NCBI GenBank assembly: GCA_041621755.1
Contig: JBFKAE010000065.1
Coordinates: 1-15,439 of the forward strand
Origin: Sphingosinicella sp041621755
GTDB taxonomy: Bacteria; Pseudomonadota; Alphaproteobacteria; Sphingomonadales; Sphingomonadaceae
DNA length: 15,439 nt
Reading direction: 5' to 3'
Shown: piece after piece, positions 1 through 5,797 of the stretch
How positions within the stretch are numbered: the stretch's first letter is position 1
Layout: each line of letters opens with the position of its first letter
Position numbers and translations under genes: made by a program
Notes under the pieces: model-generated
Databases searched by the model: none
What the model saw: the letters and a program-made list of their open reading frames with translations, nothing else
What the model was told of the DNA's origin: nothing

Positions 1-387
1 AAAAAGCTGGCACCAGACCTCCTCGCCCGACAGGCTTTTGGGCACAAAGCGCTCGATCACCGCTTTTGATCCATGCGTGAAAACGGTCGGGATGCACATG
101 CCCAACCCGATGGAAAAAAGCCCTGTCGGCGCATTGGACTTGCGTTCTTCCTGCCCGAAAATGATGGCCTGCATTGGCGGCAGCCCCTGTCCGCCAAATG
201 CCTTGGGCCAGGTCAGGCCCGCATAGCCCGCATCATATTTGCGTTTTTGCCAGCTTTTCTGCTGTTTGACATAGTCGCTCGACCCTTTGGGTTCTTCGAC
301 GCCATCATAATCGTGCGTCGCCTCGGCAATCCACGCGCGCACCTTGGCGCGATAATCGGCTTCTTCGGGGGTGTCGTTGAAATCCAT
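1..387 (-). CDS. Acyl-CoA dehydrogenase, N-terminal part (runs off the left edge)
   Basis: The first 129 codons of an FAD-dependent acyl-CoA dehydrogenase are present; the rest lies beyond base 1. The ATG at 387-385 is preceded by GGGAG about 8 bases upstream. The product starts MDFNDTPEEADYRAKVRAWI, the usual helical N-terminal domain, and contains GYAGLTWPKAFGGQG and, at the edge, SLSGEEVWCQLF, the start of the FAD/substrate segment normally followed by SEP. Enzymes of this family introduce an alpha-beta double bond into acyl-CoAs and pass electrons to ETF. The gene lies 13 bases after the stop of another acyl-CoA dehydrogenase, so the two are almost certainly cotranscribed. By analogy with the mycobacterial ChsE1-ChsE2 (FadE28-FadE29) type, they may form one heteromeric enzyme. 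Substrate cannot be judged. The catalytic glutamate region is outside the window. Confidence 0.93.
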   Translation of the reverse strand, partial: MDFNDTPEEADYRAKVRAWIAEATHDYDGVEEPKGSSDYVKQQKSWQKRKYDAGYAGLTWPKAFGGQGLPPMQAIIFGQEERKSNAPTGLFSIGLGMCIPTVFTHGSKAVIERFVPKSLSGEEVWCQLF

Positions 388-400
388 CGGCTTATCTCCC

Positions 401-1504
401 TTATGCCGCCGCGCGGTTGCGCCCTTCAAGCGCCCGTACCAGTCGTTCCGACCAGAACATCGGGCTGCCAAGCGCTGCCGACAATTGCCGCGCGCGCCGA
501 TAGTAGAACTGACAGTCCGATTCCCATGTGAAACCGATGCCGCCGTGAAGCTGAACGTTTTCTTCGGCGGTAAAGCGCAGCGCATCGAGACTGGAAACGC
601 GCGCCGCGGACGCAGCCTGCGTCAATTCATCGGCATCGGCGGCAAAGGCCCATGCGCCATGCAGGGCGTGGGCACGGGCAAGCTCCAGCTTGATGAACAT
701 ATCGGCGCATTTGTGTTTGACGGCTTGATAGCGACCAATGCGCTGACCGAATGCGACGCGGTCCTTGGCGTGGTCGACCGCCATATGCATCGCGGCTTCT
801 GCGCTGCCAATGGCCTCAAAACTCAACAGCACTGCGGCGCGGTCGATGAATTTCGCATAATCGCCGCTCGCAAGCCGATCGCCATCCGCGCCCGATAAGG
901 TGATGGTGCCATGCTTGCGGACAAGGTCGAGCGTCGGGACGGCCTCAACGCTGATATTGGGATCGTTTTTCAGGTCGACGACATAAAGACCGGGGCCATC
1001 GTCGCTTGCAACGGTGATGACGGCAATATCGGCCGCAGGTGCGTCTGCAACGGGTGTTTTTTGACCATGAAGCCCCGCTTCGTTCGCCCGTGTTTCGGGC
1101 ATGGCGGTCGGTGTTCCTGCCTTGCCTTCGCTCCAGCCATAGCAGGCGATGATCGATCCATCGGCAATGCCGGGCAAATATCTTGCCCGTTGTGCCTCGT
1201 CTTCGGCCAGCAGGATTGCTTCGGTTGCAAGCAGGCTCGACATGAAGGGTACAGGGGCAAGGCTACGACCAAATTCTTCGGCAAGCACACAGGCGTCTTC
1301 AGCACCAAGGCCAAGACCGCCATTGGCCTCGGGAACGCGCGCGGCAGTGAAACCAAGTTCGGCGACCTGTTTCCACAAGCCGTCATCGAATTGCGCGTCT
1401 GATGTCATGATCTTGCGCGCCGCTTCAGGACCAGCCTGCTCGTCGAGAAACTTGCGCGCAGATGTACGCAGTGCCTTGGCGTCGTCCGAAAAATCGAAAT
1501 TCAC
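401..1504 (-). CDS. Acyl-CoA dehydrogenase family protein lacking the usual catalytic glutamate
   Basis: This gene encodes 367 residues, starting at GTG (1504-1502) with GGGGAG about 9 bases upstream. The N-terminal helical domain begins MNFDFSDDAKALRTSARKFL. The C-terminal domain has the family signature DRVAFGQRIGRYQAVKHKCA and, near the end, QLHGGIGFTWESDCQFYYRRA. In ordinary short- and medium-chain enzymes the stretch after that motif carries the catalytic glutamate (as in GEGTSEI). Here it reads SAALGSPMF, with leucine near residue 345, so the base seems absent. The mid region is short. Such small subunits are known in alpha2beta2 dehydrogenases for steroid side-chain or bulky acyl-CoAs, where only one subunit is catalytic. 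The next gene, 13 bases downstream, is a second dehydrogenase and the natural partner. Its substrate is unknown; a simple homotetramer remains possible. Confidence 0.93.
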   Translation of the reverse strand: MNFDFSDDAKALRTSARKFLDEQAGPEAARKIMTSDAQFDDGLWKQVAELGFTAARVPEANGGLGLGAEDACVLAEEFGRSLAPVPFMSSLLATEAILLAEDEAQRARYLPGIADGSIIACYGWSEGKAGTPTAMPETRANEAGLHGQKTPVADAPAADIAVITVASDDGPGLYVVDLKNDPNISVEAVPTLDLVRKHGTITLSGADGDRLASGDYAKFIDRAAVLLSFEAIGSAEAAMHMAVDHAKDRVAFGQRIGRYQAVKHKCADMFIKLELARAHALHGAWAFAADADELTQAASAARVSSLDALRFTAEENVQLHGGIGFTWESDCQFYYRRARQLSAALGSPMFWSERLVRALEGRNRAAA

Positions 1505-1588
1505 AGGCCGTTACTCCCCAATAGATTGCGTACCAAGATGCGCGCAGTTGCGCTCAACATCAACCTGTCGAAGATGCTATGGCGGTGT

Positions 1589-1786
1589 CTACTTGCGGCT
1601 GAACAAGGCGTCGGCGTCCGACATGATGCTGCCTGCTGACGCCAGCTTGGCGCGCGTGCGTTCGACTTCCCCGGTCAGCAATGCAATCCGCTCTTCAAGT
1701 TCGGCGCGTGAAAGCGGGTCAAGATCCTGTTTTAAAAGCGCGGCAAGCGGGTCGTCTGTGCGCCGGGGCAAAAGATCGTCATCCAT
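1589..1786 (-). CDS. DUF1192 family small protein
   Basis: This 65-residue protein begins MDDDLLPRRTDDPLAALLKQ, the typical opening of alphaproteobacterial DUF1192 (PF06698) proteins. A leucine- and glutamate-rich helix follows (SRAELEERIALLTGEVERTR, about residues 26-45), probably a short coiled coil, and the protein ends DALFSRK. The ATG at 1786-1784 is preferred because AGGA lies 5 bases upstream and because homologues begin with MDD. A longer reading from an ATG at 1810 adds eight residues but has no ribosome binding site. The gene is transcribed away from the metallophosphoesterase at 1918 and lies 84 bases upstream of the acyl-CoA dehydrogenase pair, with which it may share a transcript. 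No function is established for the family, and there is no signal peptide or membrane segment. Confidence 0.85.
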   Translation of the reverse strand: MDDDLLPRRTDDPLAALLKQDLDPLSRAELEERIALLTGEVERTRAKLASAGSIMSDADALFSRK

Positions 1787-1805
1787 ACGCGTCCTGCCTT
1801 TCTCC

Positions 1806-1823
1806 ATCACCTGACACGGTGAT
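1806..1823. promoter_or_regulatory. Inverted repeat ATCACC-N6-GGTGAT between divergent genes
   Basis: ATCACC (1806-1811) and GGTGAT (1818-1823) form perfect 6-base arms around TGACAC. The repeat lies about 20 bases upstream of the DUF1192 start codon and about 95 bases upstream of the metallophosphoesterase. It could be an operator in the divergent promoter region 1787-1917. No clear -35/-10 pair could be assigned there in either direction, and the regulator is unknown. Arms of this length also occur by chance. Confidence 0.3.
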
Positions 1824-1917
1824 AATTTGCCTCAGTCCCGCGTCGCGCGCAAGTGACGCAAAACTTTCATGATTCGATTCAAAAACCGTAACATGTTGGC
1901 GCGATACGCTTTGCCTC

Positions 1918-2769
1918 ATGAACATGGTCACTGCCCGCCTGTTTGAAGATTTGCAGTCTGCGCCACCGCAAAGCGTGCCTGAACGCGGCGAATGTCGCCG
2001 ACGCTATCGCACGATCTGGATTTCTGACGTGCATCTTGGCACGCGGGGTTGCAATGCCGACCTGCTCATCGATTTTCTCGACAGTGTTGATAGCGACACC
2101 ATCTATCTCGTCGGGGATATTATTGATGGCTGGCGGTTGAAAAAAAGCTGGTTCTGGCCACCCAAGCACAATGACATCTTCTGGCGGTTGCTGAAACGCG
2201 CACGCCGCGGGACCAAGGTGATCTATATTCCGGGCAATCACGACGAAATTTTCCGGCAGTTCACTGGTCTCAGCTTTGGCGGGATCGAAATCCGGTCAAA
2301 GGCCATTCATGAAACCGCCGATGGTCGAAGGTTGCTGGTTCTGCATGGCGATGAATTCGATGCGGTTGTGCTTTACGCGCGCTGGCTCGCCTATCTCGGG
2401 GATGCTGCCTATGTCGGCATGATGAAGCTCAACTGGCTGGTCAATCAGGTCCGCGCGCGCTTCGGCATGCCGTATTGGTCGTTGTCAAAACATGCCAAGC
2501 ACAAGGTCAAGAACGCAGTGGAATTCATCAGCCGCTTCGAGGCGGTGGTTGCAAAAGCCGCCGGAGCACGCGGACTCGACGGCGTTGTCTGCGGGCATAT
2601 TCACACGGCAGAGGCGCGCGCCTTTGGCGATGTGACCTATTATAATGATGGCGACTGGGTCGAAAGCTGCACGGCGCTCGTCGAACGCTTTGATGGCCAG
2701 ATGGAAATCTTGCACTGGGCCGATGAAATACAGATACGCGGCGATGTTGCGGCGGAGGCTGCGGCCTGA
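1918..2769 (+). CDS. plcP: Metallophosphoesterase, probable PlcP-type phospholipase C of lipid remodelling
   Basis: This 283-residue calcineurin-like phosphoesterase carries the expected metal-site motifs: SDVHLG (D37, H39), GDIIDGW (D67), GNHDE (N107, H108), HGDE (H143) and CGHIHTA (H227, H229). Automated annotation often calls such proteins UDP-2,3-diacylglucosamine diphosphatase (LpxH). However, the segments GTRGCNADLL, GMPYWSLSKHAKHKVK and NDGDWVESCTALVE match my recollection of the PlcP branch (Sinorhizobium SMc00171 type), and the protein is longer than LpxH. PlcP removes phospholipid headgroups during phosphate shortage and leaves diacylglycerol. A glycosyltransferase follows with a one-base overlap, as in the plcP-agt pairs of marine and soil alphaproteobacteria. 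Sphingomonads generally lack lipopolysaccharide, which also weakens the LpxH reading. The ATG at 1918 has no clear ribosome binding site; an ATG at 1924 is an alternative. There is no signal peptide, so the protein is probably cytoplasmic or on the inner face of the membrane. Confidence 0.88.
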   Translation: MNMVTARLFEDLQSAPPQSVPERGECRRRYRTIWISDVHLGTRGCNADLLIDFLDSVDSDTIYLVGDIIDGWRLKKSWFWPPKHNDIFWRLLKRARRGTKVIYIPGNHDEIFRQFTGLSFGGIEIRSKAIHETADGRRLLVLHGDEFDAVVLYARWLAYLGDAAYVGMMKLNWLVNQVRARFGMPYWSLSKHAKHKVKNAVEFISRFEAVVAKAAGARGLDGVVCGHIHTAEARAFGDVTYYNDGDWVESCTALVERFDGQMEILHWADEIQIRGDVAAEAAA

Positions 2770-3827
2770 TGCGGATTGCAATCGTTACCGACGCCTGGGC
2801 GCCGCAGGTGAATGGTGTGGTCCGTACGTTGCAAATGGTCAGCGCCGAATTGCGTGCCGCCGGGCACATGGTGATGATCGTTTCGCCGGACCTCTATCCC
2901 TCTCTGCCATGTCCAAGCTATCCCGATATCCGGCTGGCGATGACATGGTCAGGGCAGGTGGGGAAGCGTCTGTCGCGCTTTGCCCCGGATGCCATTCATA
3001 TTGCCACCGAAGGCGTGCTCGGTCTTGCTGCCCGGCGCTGGTGCGTTCGCGCATCCTTGCCGTTTACAACCGCCTATCACACGCATTTTCCGGCCTATGT
3101 CGCACAGCGTACCGGCCTGCCCGAAGACTGGCTGTGGCGTTACGAGCGCTGGTTTCACCGCGCCGCAAGCGCTGTGCTCGCCGCGACGCCAAGCCTGCGT
3201 GCGCAGCTTCGCGAACAGGGAATCGGTCCGCTCAGGCCGTTTGGACGCGGCGTTGATCTCGCGCGCTTTTCACCCAAAGCCGCTTCGCATCCTGCGTATG
3301 AAGGCTTGCCGCGTCCGATCCAGCTTTATGTCGGGCGTGTTGCGGTTGAAAAGAACCTCGAAGCCTTTCTTGAAACGCGTCAGGTGGGGACGAAGGTCAT
3401 TGTTGGTGATGGCCCTGCAAAGGCGGGTCTGGAACGGCGTTACCCGTCGGCGCATTTCCTTGGCGGGCTTTATGGCGACGATCTGGCCGGTGCCTATGTC
3501 GGTGCCGATGTTTTCGTTTTTCCAAGCCGTACGGATACGTTTGGCATGGTCCTCATCGAAGCGCTCGCCTGCGGGACACCGGTTGCAGCCTTTCCCGTGC
3601 AAGGGCCGGTCGATCTCGTTACGCCTGCGGTCGGAGCGCTCGATGAAGATCTCGACCGCGCCATTGCCCGTGCACTGCAATGCGATCGTACGGTTTGTTC
3701 GGTTTATGGGCGGGGGTTCACCTGGGCGCGTGCCGCCGAAGAATTTCGTTCGGCGCTTGTCCGGTTTGATTCCCCCGAGGCTCATGCCTCCCGTGCGTGT
3801 CCGCCGCTGTCGCTCCAATTGCCTTGA
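2769..3827 (+). CDS. agt: Family 4 glycosyltransferase, probable diacylglycerol glycosyltransferase (Agt-like)
   Basis: This 352-residue GT-B fold enzyme has an N-terminal acceptor domain opening MRIAIVTDAWAPQVNGVVRT (residues 1-20) with a conserved YHTHFPAY (103-110). Its C-terminal nucleotide-sugar domain has YVGRVAVEKN (187-196), VGDGP (212-216) and SRTDTFGMVLIEALACGTPV (253-272). The GT4 E-x7-E motif appears as D256-x7-E264, a form common in lipid and mannosyl transferases related to SqdX/MgtA. Its ATG overlaps the stop of the preceding metallophosphoesterase (TGATG), so translation is probably coupled. In that context it likely transfers a sugar or glucuronic acid from a nucleotide donor to the diacylglycerol released by PlcP. 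Donor and product cannot be read from sequence. A GDP-mannose-dependent mannosyltransferase is the main alternative. No membrane segment is seen. Confidence 0.88.
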   Translation: MRIAIVTDAWAPQVNGVVRTLQMVSAELRAAGHMVMIVSPDLYPSLPCPSYPDIRLAMTWSGQVGKRLSRFAPDAIHIATEGVLGLAARRWCVRASLPFTTAYHTHFPAYVAQRTGLPEDWLWRYERWFHRAASAVLAATPSLRAQLREQGIGPLRPFGRGVDLARFSPKAASHPAYEGLPRPIQLYVGRVAVEKNLEAFLETRQVGTKVIVGDGPAKAGLERRYPSAHFLGGLYGDDLAGAYVGADVFVFPSRTDTFGMVLIEALACGTPVAAFPVQGPVDLVTPAVGALDEDLDRAIARALQCDRTVCSVYGRGFTWARAAEEFRSALVRFDSPEAHASRACPPLSLQLP

Positions 3828-3852
3828 TTGCAGCGGCAGGCAGGACTATATG
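3824..3852 (+). promoter_or_regulatory. Candidate trcR promoter
   Basis: TTGATT (3824-3829) and TATATG (3847-3852) are separated by 17 bases and fit a housekeeping-sigma promoter. The -35 element overlaps the stop codon of the glycosyltransferase. Transcription would begin around 3859, just before the hairpin at 3865. This is a pattern match only. Confidence 0.4.
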
Positions 3853-3864
3853 GGTGCTATCAAT

Positions 3865-3895
3865 GGCCGTTCCGCAAGGGGCGGCCCTTTTATTT
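3865..3895 (+). terminator. Rho-independent terminator-like hairpin after the plcP-agt pair
   Basis: A 9-base-pair stem (3865-3873 with 3878-3886, including two G-U pairs) closes a GCAA tetraloop and is followed by CTTTTATTT. This is a textbook intrinsic terminator 38 bases after the glycosyltransferase stop. It also lies 27 bases before the trcR start codon and only a few bases after the candidate trcR transcription start, so it may double as a leader structure. Confidence 0.75.
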
Positions 3896-3922
3896 CGTGC
3901 TTTTGAAGAAAGCTCCTGAACA

Positions 3923-4615
3923 ATGGCCCAAGATTATCCGTTGATGCCGCATGCGACTGCCGCGTGGCTCGTCGAAGAAAGTGCGCTGACCTTTGAACAG
4001 ATCGCCCAGTTTTGCGGCCTGCATTTGCTTGAAGTCCAGGCGATCGCTGATGAGACCGCGCAGGCGCGGCACATTCCGCGCGATCCCGTACGCGCCGGCG
4101 ACCTCGCGCAGGAGGAACTCGACAAAGGACAGGCTGATCCGAGCTATCGTCTCGTGCTGCAAAAGGGGCCTGAACAACAGCGCCGGACCAAAGGGCCGCG
4201 CTATACACCTGTGTCAAAGCGTCAGGACAAACCCGACGGGATCGCCTGGATCGTCAAGAACCATCCTGAAATCAGCGACGCACAGATTTCAAAGTTGATC
4301 GGCACGACGAAAACGACGATCACCGCGATCCGCGACAAGACGCATTGGAACATCCAGAATATCACGGCGAAGGATCCGGTGACGTTGGGACTGTGCTCGC
4401 AACGCGAACTCGACGCGCTTGTTGCAAAGGCTGCCAAGAAGGCCGGAATCGAGAAGGTCGACCTGACCTTCGACCATGATCGTGACGAACTGCTGCAGGA
4501 ATTGCGGCAGGAACGGATCGATGCGGCCAAAGCCGCCGAAGCCACGCTCGCCGAAGCTGAAAAGGTTGCCTCTGCCGAAGAGCCGGACTTCGTCGACCCT
4601 TTCAAAAAAAGCTAG
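3923..4615 (+). CDS. trcR: Cell-cycle transcriptional regulator TrcR (DUF1013)
   Basis: This 230-residue protein matches the DUF1013 family, named in current annotation as the cell-cycle transcriptional regulator TrcR of alphaproteobacteria. It begins MAQDYPLMPHATAAWLVEES. Two helix-turn-helix-like stretches are visible: residues 11-42 (WLVEESALTFEQIAQFCGLH) and 107-138 (WIVKNHPEISDAQISKLIGT). They resemble each other (AWxV, QI, G, AIxD in register), which suggests an internal duplication. A basic linker (residues 81-103) separates them. The C-terminal third is a charged helix rich in Glu, Lys and Ala, probably coiled coil. The gene is monocistronic or weakly linked to its neighbours: a terminator-like hairpin precedes it and the next gene has its own operator. 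The ribosome binding site is weak (GAAGAAAG). The family assignment is confident; its targets cannot be read here. Confidence 0.85.
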   Translation: MAQDYPLMPHATAAWLVEESALTFEQIAQFCGLHLLEVQAIADETAQARHIPRDPVRAGDLAQEELDKGQADPSYRLVLQKGPEQQRRTKGPRYTPVSKRQDKPDGIAWIVKNHPEISDAQISKLIGTTKTTITAIRDKTHWNIQNITAKDPVTLGLCSQRELDALVAKAAKKAGIEKVDLTFDHDRDELLQELRQERIDAAKAAEATLAEAEKVASAEEPDFVDPFKKS

Positions 4616-4633
4616 CGAACAACGTAGGTCGAC

Positions 4634-4649
4634 TTTACGTTAACGTAAA
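4634..4649. promoter_or_regulatory. Perfect 16-base palindrome, LiuR (MerR family)-like operator
   Basis: TTTACGTTAACGTAAA at 4634-4649 is identical to its reverse complement. It resembles the operator described for LiuR, the MerR-family regulator of branched-chain amino acid and fatty acid catabolism in proteobacteria; that match is from memory. It lies 15 bases before the MBL hydrolase start. It sits between a -35-like GTCGAC (4628-4633) and a -10-like TATGGA (4652-4657), an 18-base spacer, a placement seen with MerR-type regulators. That promoter would start transcription at or next to the ATG, implying a nearly leaderless message. Confidence 0.65.
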
Positions 4650-4663
4650 CCTATGGATGGGGG

Positions 4664-5749
4664 ATGAGTAAATCTTTCCCGATCGCAGACGCGTCGCTTG
4701 TTCCGCCTGAAACCGGCACGGAAAGGCGTGGCCTGCTTTACCCGCTTGGCCGATGGACGCCCGAAAAAGGTACGCTGCACGCGGTCGCACCCGGTATTTA
4801 CTGGCTACGTATGCCGCTGCCGTTCAGTCTGGATCACATCAACCTCTGGGTGCTAGACGATGGCGATGGCTGGGCGCTCGTCGATACCGGTTTGAACGCG
4901 CCCGAATGCAAATCGGTCTGGGAGGACCTGCTGGCAGGACCGCTTGCCGCAAAACCGGTGACGCGCATCATTGTTACACATTATCACCCCGATCATCTGG
5001 GGCTTGCGGGTTGGCTTTCTGAACAGACTGGCGCGCCGCTCATCATGACACGCACCGAATATCTGATGGCGCGTATGTTGACGCTCGACATTGCTGACGC
5101 GCCGCCGCAGCCCGTCACCGCCTTTTACGCGCGCACAGGCTGGCCAAGCGCCAGGATAGAAGAATTTGCCGCTCAAAAATGGGGTCGCTTTGCGAAGGCC
5201 GTATACAAGTTGCCGCCCGGCTTTCAGCGGATTGCCGATGGCGACGTCCTGAAGATCGGCGGTCGCGATTGGCGCATCGTCGTTGGCAAGGGTCACACGC
5301 CAGAGCACGCCTGCCTTGTCTGCGACGATGACAGGTTGATGATCTCTGGCGACCAGGTCTTGCCGCGCATTACATCGAATGTGTCGGTTTATCCGACCGA
5401 GGCCGGGGCCGACCCGCTTGGCGATTGGCTTGAAAGCATAGACAGGTTGCGCAGCCTTGACCCTGATATGTTTGTGCTGCCCGCGCATAACGAGCCGTTC
5501 AAGGGTCTGCATACCCGGCTTGATCAACTGGCAGCGGATCATCATGGCAAGCTCGATGCCCTGCAGACGTTCCTGTCAACGCCGCGAAGTGCATTTCAAT
5601 GTTTTGAAATCCTGTTCCGTCGCAAGATTATGCGCGATGAGATCATGTCGGCGACTGGCGAAGCGCTGGCGCATCTTCATTATCTCGAACATCGCGGTCG
5701 TGCGCGCCGTGATACGTCGGGTACGGTGGATCTTTTCAGCGCCGGTTAA
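4664..5749 (+). CDS. MBL-fold metallo-hydrolase with C-terminal winged-helix-like extension
   Basis: This 361-residue metallo-beta-lactamase fold protein has the di-zinc ligands in the expected order: THYHPDH (H106, H108, D110, H111), GHTPEH (H211), SGD (D230) and PAHNEP (H275). The fold spans roughly residues 38-285. The remaining 75 residues are helical and basic (FEILFRRKIMRDEIMSATGE) and resemble the winged-helix tail of LACTB2-type hydrolases. Most members hydrolyse thioesters, lactones or phosphoesters rather than beta-lactams. The gene follows a LiuR-like palindrome and precedes an acyl-CoA ligase by 48 bases, which points to acyl-CoA metabolism, perhaps as an acyl-CoA or acyl-thioester hydrolase; this is inference. 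The ATG at 4664 follows GGATGGGGG directly, an unusually close purine run. No signal peptide is seen, so it should be cytoplasmic. Confidence 0.9.
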   Translation: MSKSFPIADASLVPPETGTERRGLLYPLGRWTPEKGTLHAVAPGIYWLRMPLPFSLDHINLWVLDDGDGWALVDTGLNAPECKSVWEDLLAGPLAAKPVTRIIVTHYHPDHLGLAGWLSEQTGAPLIMTRTEYLMARMLTLDIADAPPQPVTAFYARTGWPSARIEEFAAQKWGRFAKAVYKLPPGFQRIADGDVLKIGGRDWRIVVGKGHTPEHACLVCDDDRLMISGDQVLPRITSNVSVYPTEAGADPLGDWLESIDRLRSLDPDMFVLPAHNEPFKGLHTRLDQLAADHHGKLDALQTFLSTPRSAFQCFEILFRRKIMRDEIMSATGEALAHLHYLEHRGRARRDTSGTVDLFSAG

Positions 5750-5797
5750 GCGCGACGGCGCTATAGGTGTTTTAAGCGTGAATTCGGAGACAAGGAC

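Noticed and set aside
371..898. Plus-strand open frame over the acyl-CoA dehydrogenase
   Set aside because: Shadow of the minus-strand dehydrogenase, which has clear FAD-enzyme signatures.
1864..1885. Possible PHO box ahead of the plcP-like gene (CTTTCAT followed by CGATTCA)
   Set aside because: The first half site is close to CTGTCAT, but the half at the required 11-base spacing matches poorly. No good PhoB site could be supported on either strand.
1918..2769. LpxH (UDP-2,3-diacylglucosamine diphosphatase) as the name for the metallophosphoesterase
   Set aside because: Metal motifs are shared, but the length, the YWSLSKHAKHKVK and NDGDWVESCTALVE segments and the coupled glycosyltransferase fit PlcP better. 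Kept only as an alternative.
2980..3906. Open frame of 308 codons on the plus strand in another frame
   Set aside because: Shadow of the glycosyltransferase gene; its composition is Arg/Pro/Ser-rich and it has no motif.
4853..5545. Open frame of 230 codons on the minus strand
   Set aside because: Antisense to the MBL hydrolase and without family features.
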